DNA of 64,000 bases from Bradyrhizobium diazoefficiens (GTDB taxonomy: Bacteria > Pseudomonadota > Alphaproteobacteria > Rhizobiales > Xanthobacteraceae): contig NZ_JAFCKW010000020.1 in the NCBI RefSeq assembly GCF_018129965.1, forward strand, positions 31,798 through 95,797, given 5' to 3'. Below the pieces are notes generated by a model. It was not told where the DNA came from. It did no database searches and saw only the letters and a program-made list of their open reading frames with translations. Position 1 is the stretch's first letter; every line of letters begins with the position of its first letter. Below are positions 8,023-16,572 of this stretch, one piece after another. A program made the translations under genes and the position numbers.

Positions 8023-8235
8023 TCAACCTGCGGCGCGGAGGTTGTCCGCTGCCGACTTGCCGGACCGGCGGTCGGCGACGATCTCGTAGGAGATCTTCTG
8101 GCCTTCGCGCAGCGAGCCGAGGCCGGCGCGCTCAACGGCGCTGATGTGTACGAAAACGTCCTGGCCGCCGTCGTCGGGCTGGATGAAGCCAAAGCCCTTG
8201 GTCGCGTTAAACCACTTCACGGTTCCCATGCTCAT
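8023..8235 (-). CDS. Cold-shock protein (CspA family)
   Basis: This small single-domain OB-fold protein binds single-stranded RNA and DNA and acts as an RNA chaperone. The 70-aa frame MSMGTVKWFNATKGFGFI carries the RNP-1-like motif KGFGFI and the RNP-2-like DVFVHISAV, both hallmarks of the family. I chose the ATG at 8235 because AAGGGA lies eight bases upstream. An upstream in-frame ATG at 8262 would add an unlikely leader. The message may have a long 5' leader, since the nearest gene upstream ends at 8504 and cold-shock genes often carry regulatory leaders. Confidence 0.95.
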   Translation of the reverse strand: MSMGTVKWFNATKGFGFIQPDDGGQDVFVHISAVERAGLGSLREGQKISYEIVADRRSGKSAADNLRAAG

Positions 8236-8427
8236 GGGGTAGTCCCTTCTCAGATCACACAATGTCAGAGCCCGCTCGCGCGGGCAGGTTAGATCGAATT
8301 TTTGGAAGGGTCGTCAGCGTGTCTGAACCGGCTGTACCGGTGGATGCTAATGTCGTCCGGCCGAAAATCGATTAGCCCATTTTATTGGAATTAGAGCCCC
8401 AAAACAATCCTGACGTGCACGATTTTT

Positions 8428-8456
8428 TGATCCGTCGTGGCTGCCACGGCGGATCA
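8428..8456. other. Strong 13-bp hairpin between infA and cspA
   Basis: TGATCCGTCGTGG pairs with CCACGGCGGATCA around a three-base loop, with a single wobble pair. On the minus strand it is followed by A residues, not T, so it is not a standard terminator. It lies 48 bases after the IF-1 stop and about 190 bases before cspA. It could be a 3' stabiliser of the infA message or part of the cspA leader. Confidence 0.55.
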
Positions 8457-8503
8457 GAATACAGGCCAGAATTTTAGTTCCGCCATTGGCGGACCGAAGC
8501 GGA

Positions 8504-8791
8504 TCAGCGGCGGCGGAACTGGCCACCGCGCTGTCCGGGACGGGGAGGTCCACCCACCCCACTGGGACGCTCGTCCTTGTGGCGGAAAATCAGTCGGCCC
8601 TTCTCGAGGTCATAGGGCGACATCTCCACCGTCACGCGGTCGCCAGCCAGCGTCTTGATGCGGTTCTTCTTCATCTTGCCGGCGGTGTAGGCAACGATCT
8701 CGTGCCCGGCGTCGAGCTGCACGCGATAGCGCGCGTCGGGGAGGATTTCTGTGACCAGTCCTTCGAACTGGATCAGCTCTTCCTTAGCCAT
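8504..8791 (-). CDS. infA: Translation initiation factor IF-1, with C-terminal extension
   Basis: IF-1 binds the ribosomal A site during initiation. The S1-type OB fold is clear (MAKEELIQFEGLVTEILPDA, then MKKNRIKTLAGDRVTVEMSP and YDLEKGRLIFRHK). The family is usually near 72 aa, and this one has 95, the extra being a Gly/Pro/Arg-rich tail (PPRPGQRGGQFRRR). The gene starts 23 bases after the helicase stop on the same strand, so the two are probably co-transcribed. The tail looks like an RNA-binding extension. This may be a second, cold-associated IF-1 copy, but the rest of the genome is not visible. Confidence 0.93.
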   Translation of the reverse strand: MAKEELIQFEGLVTEILPDARYRVQLDAGHEIVAYTAGKMKKNRIKTLAGDRVTVEMSPYDLEKGRLIFRHKDERPSGVGGPPRPGQRGGQFRRR

Positions 8792-8814
8792 GAATGTCTC
8801 CAGGTCGTGGACGG

Positions 8815-10389
8815 CTAGTGCGAGTGGGGTTTGCGGTTCGGTTGGCTGTTCGGCCGACTCTCGCGGCGCAAAAAGGCCACGCCTTGTATCCCATCAGACG
8901 CCCCTGCGCTATGCGCGGAACGCTGTTCTGATCGGTCTGATGGCGCAGAATGTATCTTACCACCAGAGGGGCGGCGGCGTGACCCCTTTGAGTTGCTCGG
9001 GCCGCTGCCTGGCCGTCCTTCAGCATGCCGGGCGTCGCCGTGCCGGCCTTCACCGGGCCGTCCGTCGCCTTGCTTGACGGCGCTCGGACGGCGACCGTCA
9101 GCGTGTCTTTCGTCAGTGCGTCGTCCGTCGCCGTGGCGTCCCTCACCATGCCGCGCGCCTTGCGGACGCTGGCCCGGGCGGCCGCCCGGCCGGCCCTGGC
9201 GTTGCTGCGGCGGGGGAGCCCCCGCATCGCGGCGGCCGGCGTCGGTGCGGTGATCCTCACGCGCCAGCGTCACCTTGATCAGCCGCTCGATGTCGCGGAG
9301 ATAGGCGAGTTCCTCGCCACCCGCGACCAGCGAGATCGCGGTGCCCTCCGCGCCGGCGCGCGCGGTGCGGCCGATGCGGTGCACATAGGTTTCGGGCACG
9401 TTGGGCAGATCGAAATTGATGACATGGGTGATGCCGTCGACGTCGATGCCACGGGCGGCGATGTCGGTGGCGACCAGCGTGCGGATTTGACCAGAGCGGA
9501 ACTGGGCGAGAGTACGCTCACGATGGTTCTGCGACTTGTTGCCGTGGATGGCGCTGGCGGGAACGCCGGCCTTCTCCAGTGTCTTCACCACCTTGTCGGC
9601 ACCGTGCTTGGTGCGGGTGAAGACCAGTGCGCGGTTGATCGGCTCGTCCTTCAGCAGCTTGGTCAGGAAGGCGGGCTTGGCCGAGAAGTCGACCTGGATG
9701 ATGCGCTGGTTGATCCGCTCGGCGGTCGAGGAGACCGGGGTCACCGCAACGCGGACGGGGTCACGCAGCATGGCGTCGGCGAGTTCGGCGATGTCCTTCG
9801 GCATGGTGGCCGAGAAGAACAGCGTCTGCCGCTTGATCGGTAGCTTGGCAACGATTTTGCGGATGTCGTTGATGAAGCCCATGTCGAGCATGCGGTCGGC
9901 TTCGTCGAGCACGAGGAATTCGACGCTTCCAAGCTTCAGCCCGTTGCTCTGCACGAGATCGAGCAGTCGGCCGGGCGTGGCGACCAGCACGTCGACGCCC
10001 TGCATCAGGGAGCGGACCTGGCGGCCCATCGGCACGCCGCCGATGGCGAGCGTCGAGGACAGGCGGATGTGGCGGCCATAGGCGTTGAAGCTGTCGAGGA
10101 TCTGGCCGGACAGTTCGCGGGTCGGCGAAAGCACCAGCACGCGGCAGGTCTTGGGCTGCGGCTTGATCCGGTTCTCGAGCAGGCGGTGCAGGATCGGCAG
10201 TGCGAAGGACGCGGTCTTGCCGGTCCCGGTCTGTGCGATGCCGACGACGTCCCGGCCGGTCAGCGCCGTGGGAATGGTCTGGGCCTGGATGGGGGTGGGG
10301 GTGACGTATTTCTCTTCGGCGAGAGCACGCGCGATGGGTTCGGCGAGGCCGAAGTCCTGAAACGAATTCAAAAGGTGGGTTCTTTCCAT
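8815..10389 (-). CDS. DEAD-box ATP-dependent RNA helicase (RhlE-like)
   Basis: This enzyme unwinds RNA duplexes with ATP and acts in RNA decay or ribosome assembly, especially at low temperature. Motifs in order are the Q-motif (VTPTPIQAQTIP), AQTGTGKT, PTREL, ATPGRLLDL, DEAD, SAT, then ALVFTRTKHGA, ATDIAARGID and HRIGRTARAG. From about residue 370 the tail is low-complexity and basic, built of GRHGDGR and GRPGEGR-like units, typical of RhlE-type RNA-binding tails. I chose the ATG at 10389 (MERTHLL). An upstream ATG at 10431 adds 14 basic residues. It heads the helicase-IF-1-Csp run. Confidence 0.94.
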   Translation of the reverse strand: MERTHLLNSFQDFGLAEPIARALAEEKYVTPTPIQAQTIPTALTGRDVVGIAQTGTGKTASFALPILHRLLENRIKPQPKTCRVLVLSPTRELSGQILDSFNAYGRHIRLSSTLAIGGVPMGRQVRSLMQGVDVLVATPGRLLDLVQSNGLKLGSVEFLVLDEADRMLDMGFINDIRKIVAKLPIKRQTLFFSATMPKDIAELADAMLRDPVRVAVTPVSSTAERINQRIIQVDFSAKPAFLTKLLKDEPINRALVFTRTKHGADKVVKTLEKAGVPASAIHGNKSQNHRERTLAQFRSGQIRTLVATDIAARGIDVDGITHVINFDLPNVPETYVHRIGRTARAGAEGTAISLVAGGEELAYLRDIERLIKVTLAREDHRTDAGRRDAGAPPPQQRQGRPGGRPGQRPQGARHGEGRHGDGRRTDERHADGRRPSAVKQGDGRPGEGRHGDARHAEGRPGSGPSNSKGSRRRPSGGKIHSAPSDRSEQRSAHSAGASDGIQGVAFLRRESRPNSQPNRKPHSH

Positions 10390-10666
10390 GTCAAAAGCGA
10401 GCGGCCGGCGCATTCGGCGCGGCGCGCGCAAAAGGGTGTCGAGAAGACACCTGCGTGTTTGGGGTGTCGGATGGCTTGGGAGAGATGGGGCAAGCCAGAG
10501 GCCCGTAAGGGCTTAAGAACACGCGGCTCGCAACGGCCCCTTGATTCGCAAGAGGTCTCGCACACCCATATGGAACATTCAGGGGGCGCTTTCAAGGCAA
10601 TGCGGGCGGAAACGACAGTCTTGGTGCCAGAATAGTTATGCCGGATTTTTAGACAGGCGCATCGAT

Positions 10667-10730
10667 TTGCTCAATTAGTCGCCCGCTTGCCGCGTCGGCA
10701 TACATTTATCTTGCTCAATAATTAAGCAGA
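10667..10730 (+). promoter_or_regulatory. Possible NtrC-type upstream sites for urtA
   Basis: Two copies of TTGCTCAAT start at 10667 and 10711, 44 bases (about four helical turns) apart. The second is part of TGC-N11-GCA (10712-10728), the outer spacing of the NtrC consensus, although the inner bases do not fit well. They lie 75-135 bases upstream of the sigma-54 element, where enhancers usually are. The rest of the gap 10390-10895 shows no gene. Confidence 0.4.
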
Positions 10731-10802
10731 AGGGCTGTGGCAGAACTTGGATTGCGCTGTAATTACCTAGTCTGACCAATGGGTTGGCAGGTGCTCAGTC
10801 CA

Positions 10803-10817
10803 TGGCATGGTTTTTGC
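10803..10817 (+). promoter_or_regulatory. Sigma-54 (RpoN) promoter upstream of urtA
   Basis: TGGCATGGTTTTTGC contains the invariant GG (10804-10805), ten bases, and GC (10816-10817), with the flanking TGGCA and TTTGC of the -24/-12 consensus. Transcription would begin near 10829, about 67 bases before the urtA ATG. This fits nitrogen-limitation control of urea uptake. Confidence 0.75.
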
Positions 10818-10895
10818 GATTCCATTAATCGCAGGCGGCCGTGGGGCCGTTTCGCAGCGTCTTTTTCACGTCTGCGTCAGGGAGATGATCGACTC

Positions 10896-12218
10896 ATGCT
10901 TAAGAAATCCACTCACGATATAGCGGCTTCATTTAGCCGCCGCGGCCTGTTCGCCGCGACCGCCGGACTGATGCTCGGCCTGGCTTCTTTGACCGGCGCG
11001 AAGGCCGCAGACGACACCATCAAGGTCGGTGTGCTTCACTCTCTCTCCGGCACGATGGCCATCAGCGAAACCACGCTGAAGGACACCATCCTCTTCCTGA
11101 TCGACGAGCAGAACAAAAAGGGTGGCGTGCTCGGCAAGAAGCTCGAAGCCGTCGTGGTCGACCCCGCCTCGAACTGGCCGCTGTTCGCCGAAAAGGCCCG
11201 CGAGCTGATCACCAAGGACAAGGTCGCGGTCGTGTTCGGCTGCTGGACGTCGGTGTCGCGCAAGTCGGTGCTCCCGGTTTTCAAGGAGCTCAACAACATC
11301 CTGTTCTACCCCGTGCAGTACGAGGGCGAGGAGAGCGAGCGTAACGTGTTCTACACGGGTGCTGCGCCGAACCAGCAGGCGATCCCCGCCGTCGATTATC
11401 TGATGAAGGACGAGAAGGTGAAGCGCTGGGTGCTCGCGGGCACCGACTACGTCTATCCGCGCACCACCAACAAGATCCTGGAAGCCTATCTGAAGTCGAA
11501 GGGTGTCGCCCAGGAAGACATCATGATCAACTACACGCCGTTCGGTCATTCCGACTGGCAGACGATCGTGGCCGACATCAAGAAGTTCGGCTCGGCCGGC
11601 AAGAAGACCGCGGTGGTTTCGACCATCAACGGCGACGCCAACGTCCCCTTCTACAAGGAGCTCGGCAACCAGGGCATCAAGGCGAAGGACATCCCGGTCG
11701 TCGCGTTCTCGGTGGGTGAGGAAGAGCTCGCCGGCATCGACACCAAGCCGCTGCTCGGTCACCTTGCCGCCTGGAACTACTTCCAGTCGGTCAAGTCGCC
11801 TGAGAACGAGAAGTTCATCAAGGCGTGGCAGGCCTACACCAAGAACCCGAAGCGCGTGACCAACGATCCCATGGAAGCCAGCGTGATCGGCTTCAACATG
11901 TGGGTGAAGGCCGTCGAGAAGGTGAAGTCGACCGATCCGGACAAGGTGATCGACGCGCTCCCCGGCACCGAAACGCCGAACCTGACTGGTGGCGTGTCCA
12001 AGATGCTGCCGAACCACCACATCACCAAGCCGGTGTTCATCGGCGAGATCAAGGCCAATGGCCAGTTCGATGTGGTCTGGAAGACTCCGGGCCTCGTGGC
12101 CGGCGACGCCTGGTCGAAGGAGCTCGATGGCTCCAAGGACCTGATTGGCGACTGGGTCGGCAAGAAGTGCGGCAACTTCAACACCAAGACCAACAAGTGC
12201 CTCGGTTCGGGCTCCTGA
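10896..12218 (+). CDS. urtA: Urea ABC transporter substrate-binding protein UrtA
   Basis: UrtA is the periplasmic binding protein that delivers urea to UrtBC. A twin-arginine-type signal (SRRGLFAATAGLMLG) ends at AKAADD, then comes a type I periplasmic fold (DTIKVGVLHSLSGTMAISET). The segment VFGCWTSVSRKSVLPVFKE is typical of UrtA. Length 440 aa is usual. I chose the ATG at 10896 (GGGAG upstream). Earlier in-frame starts lie at or ahead of the sigma-54 element. It is the first gene of the urea block and is separated from urtB by a strong terminator, so its product should exceed the membrane parts. Confidence 0.96.
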   Translation: MLKKSTHDIAASFSRRGLFAATAGLMLGLASLTGAKAADDTIKVGVLHSLSGTMAISETTLKDTILFLIDEQNKKGGVLGKKLEAVVVDPASNWPLFAEKARELITKDKVAVVFGCWTSVSRKSVLPVFKELNNILFYPVQYEGEESERNVFYTGAAPNQQAIPAVDYLMKDEKVKRWVLAGTDYVYPRTTNKILEAYLKSKGVAQEDIMINYTPFGHSDWQTIVADIKKFGSAGKKTAVVSTINGDANVPFYKELGNQGIKAKDIPVVAFSVGEEELAGIDTKPLLGHLAAWNYFQSVKSPENEKFIKAWQAYTKNPKRVTNDPMEASVIGFNMWVKAVEKVKSTDPDKVIDALPGTETPNLTGGVSKMLPNHHITKPVFIGEIKANGQFDVVWKTPGLVAGDAWSKELDGSKDLIGDWVGKKCGNFNTKTNKCLGSGS

Positions 12219-12246
12219 TCCGGATTTGACGCTTCACTGCACGACG

Positions 12247-12286
12247 GGAGAAGGCGGCGATCCCGCCGCCTTCTCCACCATTTTTT
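12247..12286 (+). terminator. Intercistronic terminator between urtA and urtB
   Basis: A perfect 12-bp stem (GGAGAAGGCGGC / GCCGCCTTCTCC) with a six-base loop is followed by ACCA and six T. It begins 28 bases after the urtA stop. Because urtB has no obvious promoter of its own in the remaining 18 bases, it probably acts as a partial terminator that sets the UrtA excess. Confidence 0.88.
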
Positions 12287-12304
12287 CTGCCGGGGTCATT
12301 CACA

Positions 12305-13912
12305 GTGCTAGTCAATTTGCCCGCCCGCCTCCGTACGCTTCTGCTTTCGCTGGTTTTGATTGCGTTCGCGTTGCCGGCCTTCGCCGGTCCGTTCGAGGAT
12401 GCGATCGCCAAATTCGCCAATGACGATTATTCGGACACGGAAGAGGCGATCGGCGTGGTCGCGAGCAGCGGCAATCCGCTGGCCTTCCCCATCATCAGCG
12501 CGCTCCAGGACGGCCGGCTCATGGCCGACTCTGATAGCAAGAAAGTTTACGTCACCGGCGCCGACGGAAAGTCGATCGATGCGGCGACCGGCCAGCCCGT
12601 GGACAGCGTCCCCGACAGCGCGAGCGCGGTCCGCCTCAACAACCGCCTGCGCCGCAGCGTCGATGCTGCGATCGGCAGTCTGACGCTGCAGTCTCCGGAC
12701 ATCGCGACGCGCCTGCAGGCCGCGCAATCCGTCTTCAAGTCGCACGAGGAGACCGCGCTCGAGGCGGTCGACGGCGCGCTTGCCAAGGAGACCAACAAAT
12801 CCGTCAAGGCTGCGCTGGGCGACGCCCGTGCGGCGATCCTGCTGTTCAAACCCGACGCTTCCGAGGTCGAGAAGCTCGAAGCGGTCGCGACCCTCAAGGC
12901 GCGCGGCGACCAGGAGGCAATGGCGCTGCTCACCGGCATGGGGGATCAGCCGGCATCCGTGGCCAAGGCCGCTGCAAGCGCAATCGGCTCGATCCAGAGT
13001 TCGCTCGCGGTCTGGTCCACGGTTCAGAATGCCTGGTACGGTCTCTCGCTCGGCTCGGTGCTGCTGCTCGCCGCGATCGGCCTCGCCATCACCTTCGGCG
13101 TCATGGGCGTCATCAACATGGCGCATGGCGAGATGGTGATGATCGGCGCCTACACCACCTTCGTGGTGCAGGAGGTGATCCGCACCCGCTATCCCGGCCT
13201 GTTCGATTATTCGCTGCTGATCGCCGTGCCACTCGCGTTTCTCGTCGCAGGCGCCATCGGCGTGCTGATCGAGCGCAGCATCATCCGCTTCCTCTACGGT
13301 CGTCCGCTGGAAACGCTGCTCGCGACCTGGGGCCTGTCGCTGGTGCTCCAGCAGGCGGTTCGCACCATGTTCGGCCCGACCAATCGCGAGGTCGGCAATC
13401 CCTCCTGGATGAGCGGCGCGTTCGAACTCGGTCAGATCACCATCACCTATAACAGGCTCTGGATCCTCGTCTTCACGCTCGCGGTGTTCGCGGTCCTGCT
13501 GGCGATGCTGCGCTACACCGCGCTCGGCCTCGAGATGCGCGCGGTCACGCAAAATCGCCGCATGGCGGCATCGATGGGCATCGCCACCTCTCGCGTCGAT
13601 GCGCTGACCTTCGGTCTCGGTTCGGGTATTGCGGGCATCGCTGGCGTCGCGCTGTCGCAGATCGACAATGTCAGCCCCAATCTCGGCCAGAGCTACATCA
13701 TCGACAGTTTCATGGTCGTGGTGTTCGGCGGCGTCGGCAATCTCTGGGGCACGCTGGTCGGCGCCTTCACGCTGGGCATCGCCAACAAGTTCCTGGAGCC
13801 GGTTGCCGGCGCCGTGCTCGGCAAGATCGCGATCCTGGTTCTCATCATCCTGTTCATTCAAAAGCGCCCGCGCGGATTGTTCGCGCTCAAGGGCCGTGCG
13901 GTGGAAGCATGA
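12305..13912 (+). CDS. urtB: Urea ABC transporter permease UrtB
   Basis: UrtB is one of the two inner-membrane permeases of the urea importer. A GTG start is followed by a signal-like helix (TLLLSLVLIAFALPAFAGPF) and a periplasmic N-domain of about 220 residues, a feature of UrtB absent from LivH. The LivH-type permease core of seven to eight helices follows (ITFGVMGVINMAHGEMVMIGAY is characteristic, and MVVVFGGVGNLWGTLVGAF comes later). Length 535 aa fits UrtB. The stop overlaps the urtC ATG. Confidence 0.95.
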   Translation: MLVNLPARLRTLLLSLVLIAFALPAFAGPFEDAIAKFANDDYSDTEEAIGVVASSGNPLAFPIISALQDGRLMADSDSKKVYVTGADGKSIDAATGQPVDSVPDSASAVRLNNRLRRSVDAAIGSLTLQSPDIATRLQAAQSVFKSHEETALEAVDGALAKETNKSVKAALGDARAAILLFKPDASEVEKLEAVATLKARGDQEAMALLTGMGDQPASVAKAAASAIGSIQSSLAVWSTVQNAWYGLSLGSVLLLAAIGLAITFGVMGVINMAHGEMVMIGAYTTFVVQEVIRTRYPGLFDYSLLIAVPLAFLVAGAIGVLIERSIIRFLYGRPLETLLATWGLSLVLQQAVRTMFGPTNREVGNPSWMSGAFELGQITITYNRLWILVFTLAVFAVLLAMLRYTALGLEMRAVTQNRRMAASMGIATSRVDALTFGLGSGIAGIAGVALSQIDNVSPNLGQSYIIDSFMVVVFGGVGNLWGTLVGAFTLGIANKFLEPVAGAVLGKIAILVLIILFIQKRPRGLFALKGRAVEA

Positions 13913-15084
13913 CCCCTCACATGCTGACGCGATCGCTGGACCGCGGCGCGACCATCTTCCTCGCCATCGTTGCGGCGTGCGGCATCCTCATCCCGCTCTC
14001 CAACCTGCTGCTGCCGGCGGGCTCCTTTCTGCAGGTGCCGACCTATCTGGTCGCGCTCTGGGGCAAATATGTCTGCTACGCCATCCTGGCGCTGGCGATC
14101 GACCTGATCTGGGGCTATTGCGGCATCCTCTCGCTCGGCCACGGCGCATTCTTCGCGCTCGGCGGCTACGCCATGGGCATGTATCTCATGCGGCAGATCG
14201 GAACCCGCGGCGTCTACGGCAATCCCATCCTGCCCGACTTCATGGTGTTCCTGAACTATTCGAAGTTGCCCTGGTACTGGTACGGCTTCGACATGTTCTG
14301 GTTCGCGGCGCTGATGGTGCTGGTCGTGCCTGGCCTGCTCGCTTTCTGCTTCGGCTGGCTCGCCTTCCGCTCGCGCGTCACCGGCGTCTATCTGTCGATC
14401 ATCACGCAGGCGATGACCTATGCGCTGCTGCTCGCCTTCTTCCGCAACGATTTCGGCTTCGGCGGTAACAACGGGCTGACCGACTTCAAGGACATCCTGG
14501 GCTTCAACGTGCAGGCAGAAGGCACCCGTGCCGCGCTGTTCGCGCTGAGCTGCCTCGCGCTGATTCTCGCCTTCCTGATCTGCCGCTCCGTCGTGTCCTC
14601 CAAGCTCGGCAAGGTGCTGATCGCCATCCGCGACGCGGAGTCACGCAGCCGGTTCCTCGGTTACCGCGTCGAATCCTACAAGCTGTTCGTGTTCACGCTG
14701 TCGGCCTGCATGGCCGGTGTCGCCGGCGCGCTCTACGTGCCGCAGGTCGGCATCATCAATCCGAGCGAATTCGCGCCGGGAAATTCGATCGAGGCAGTGA
14801 TCTGGGTCGCGGTCGGCGGCCGCGGTACGCTGATCGGGGCGGCGCTCGGCGCCGTCGTCGTCAACTACGCCAAGACGTTCTTCACATCGGGCATGCTTGC
14901 GCCCTACTGGCTGTTCATGCTGGGCGCGCTGTTCATCCTGGTGACGCTGCTGCTGCCGAAGGGCATCGTCGGCACCTTCAATTCCTGGTGGGACCAGTCG
15001 AAGGAAAATCGCGCCGCGACCGCGGCGAGCGCTGCAGCCGAAGACGGCGTCACCGAACCTGACATGGCGGAGTCGGCGCAATGA
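13909..15084 (+). CDS. urtC: Urea ABC transporter permease UrtC
   Basis: UrtC is the LivM-type second permease of the urea importer. It has about ten hydrophobic segments, including the conserved DLIWGYCGILSLGHGAFFALGG and LIAIRDAESRSRFLGY, followed by VAVGGRGTLIGAALGAVVVN. Length 391 aa is normal. It starts with an ATG overlapping the urtB stop and ends overlapping the urtD start, so urtB-C-D are translationally coupled. Confidence 0.96.
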   Translation: MTPHMLTRSLDRGATIFLAIVAACGILIPLSNLLLPAGSFLQVPTYLVALWGKYVCYAILALAIDLIWGYCGILSLGHGAFFALGGYAMGMYLMRQIGTRGVYGNPILPDFMVFLNYSKLPWYWYGFDMFWFAALMVLVVPGLLAFCFGWLAFRSRVTGVYLSIITQAMTYALLLAFFRNDFGFGGNNGLTDFKDILGFNVQAEGTRAALFALSCLALILAFLICRSVVSSKLGKVLIAIRDAESRSRFLGYRVESYKLFVFTLSACMAGVAGALYVPQVGIINPSEFAPGNSIEAVIWVAVGGRGTLIGAALGAVVVNYAKTFFTSGMLAPYWLFMLGALFILVTLLLPKGIVGTFNSWWDQSKENRAATAASAAAEDGVTEPDMAESAQ

Positions 15085-15842
15085 ACGTCATGGACACCCG
15101 CGCGACCTCCGCGATGCTCTATCTCGACGGCGTGCACGTCTCGTTCGACGGCTTCCACGCCATCAACAATCTGTCGCTGACGCTCGAGCCCGGCGAGATG
15201 CGCGCCATCATCGGTCCGAACGGTGCCGGCAAGACCACGATGATGGACATCATCACCGGCAAGACCAAGCCCGACGAGGGAGTGGTGCTGTTCGATGGCG
15301 TCACCGACCTCACGCGGCTCGACGAGACCCGCATCGCCGAGCTCGGCATCGGCCGCAAATTCCAGAAGCCGACCGTGTTCGAGAGCCAGACGGTTCAGGA
15401 CAACCTCCTGCTCGCGCTCAATGTCGATCACAGCGTCAAGGGCACGCTGTTCTGGCGCGGTAGCAAGGCCGAGTCCGAGAGTATCGACAAGGTGCTGGAG
15501 ACCATCCGCCTCACCGAGGCGCGTAACCGCCTCGCCGGCAGCCTCAGCCACGGCCAGAAACAGTGGCTCGAGATCGGCATGCTGCTCGCTCAGGACCCGA
15601 AGCTGCTGCTGGTCGACGAGCCCGTCGCCGGCATGACCGACGTCGAGACGCATCTCACCGCCGAACTGTTGAAAGAGATCAACAAGACCCACACCGTGAT
15701 GGTGGTCGAGCATGACATGACGTTCGTGCGCGAGCTCGGCGTCAAGGTGACGTGCCTGCACGAAGGTACCGTGCTTGCGGAGGGAACCATCGACCAGGTC
15801 TCGTCCAACGAGCGGGTCATCGAAGTGTATTTGGGGCGCTGA
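15081..15842 (+). CDS. urtD: Urea ABC transporter ATP-binding protein UrtD
   Basis: UrtD is one of two cytoplasmic ATPases that drive urea import. It has a Walker A GPNGAGKTT near residue 45, a signature LSHGQKQWLEIGMLLAQDP (the LSHGQ form is typical of UrtD), Walker B LLLVDEPVAGM and the switch His in VEHDM. Length is 253 aa. The ATG overlaps the urtC stop and urtE begins three bases after its stop. Confidence 0.96.
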   Translation: MNVMDTRATSAMLYLDGVHVSFDGFHAINNLSLTLEPGEMRAIIGPNGAGKTTMMDIITGKTKPDEGVVLFDGVTDLTRLDETRIAELGIGRKFQKPTVFESQTVQDNLLLALNVDHSVKGTLFWRGSKAESESIDKVLETIRLTEARNRLAGSLSHGQKQWLEIGMLLAQDPKLLLVDEPVAGMTDVETHLTAELLKEINKTHTVMVVEHDMTFVRELGVKVTCLHEGTVLAEGTIDQVSSNERVIEVYLGR

Positions 15843-15845
15843 GCA

Positions 15846-16541
15846 ATGCTTGAGGTCAAGGACATCAACCTGTTCTACGGCGCGGCGCAGGCGCTGCGCG
15901 GCGTCTCAATCGCCGCAGAGCCCGGCAAGGTCACGTGCGTGCTCGGGCGCAACGGCGTCGGCAAGACCTCGCTGCTGCGCGCCATGGTCGGGCAGTACCC
16001 GATCTCCTCGGGCGCGATCGTGTTCGACGGCAGCGACATCTCGGGCCTGAAGCCCTATGAGCGGGCGCGCAAGGGCATCGGCTTCGTGCCGCAGGGCCGC
16101 GAGATATTTCCGCTGCTGACGGTCGAGGAGAACCTCAAGACCGGCTTTGGTCCGCTCAGGCGCGAAGACAAGCACATCCCCGATGACGTGTTTTCACTGT
16201 TTCCGGTGTTGCAATCCATGCTCGGCCGGCGCGGAGGCGATCTCTCCGGCGGCCAGCAGCAGCAGCTGGCGATCGGGCGCGCCCTCGTGATGCGGCCGAA
16301 GCTGCTCCTGCTCGACGAGCCCACCGAAGGCATCCAGCCCTCGATCATCAAGGATATCGGCCGAGCCATTTCGTATCTGCGTAACCTCGGCAGCATCGCG
16401 ATCGTGCTGGTCGAACAATATCTCGACTTTGCCTGCGAACTCGGCGACAGTTTCGCCGTGATGGATCGCGGCGCGGTGAAGTTCACCTGCGACCGATCCA
16501 ATCTCGATCCGGCCGAAATCAGCCGCCAGATGGCGCTGTAA
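15846..16541 (+). CDS. urtE: Urea ABC transporter ATP-binding protein UrtE
   Basis: UrtE is the second, LivF-type ATPase of the urea importer. It has a Walker A GRNGVGKTS near residue 38, a Q-loop region GFVPQGREIFPLLTVEENL, the signature LSGGQQQQLAIGRAL, and Walker B LLLLDEPTEGIQPS. Length is 231 aa. Urease assembly genes follow after 31 bases, so uptake and hydrolysis are probably read from one message. Confidence 0.96.
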   Translation: MLEVKDINLFYGAAQALRGVSIAAEPGKVTCVLGRNGVGKTSLLRAMVGQYPISSGAIVFDGSDISGLKPYERARKGIGFVPQGREIFPLLTVEENLKTGFGPLRREDKHIPDDVFSLFPVLQSMLGRRGGDLSGGQQQQLAIGRALVMRPKLLLLDEPTEGIQPSIIKDIGRAISYLRNLGSIAIVLVEQYLDFACELGDSFAVMDRGAVKFTCDRSNLDPAEISRQMAL

Positions 16542-16572
16542 GTCATTCTGCCGCGACCGGCTGGGGAGGCGG

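Noticed and set aside
8880..9240. Low-complexity DNA as a tandem repeat or CRISPR-like array
   Set aside because: The periodic sequence codes for the basic tail of the helicase and has no regular spacer-repeat units.
12308..13861. 517-aa minus-strand frame opposite urtB
   Set aside because: It is a shadow of urtB: very rich in Arg, Asp, His and Gln, with no domain, which is the mark of antisense frames in GC-rich DNA.
15119..15358. Minus-strand small frames in the urt genes
   Set aside because: They are antisense to conserved ABC ATPase motifs and lack any ribosome site.
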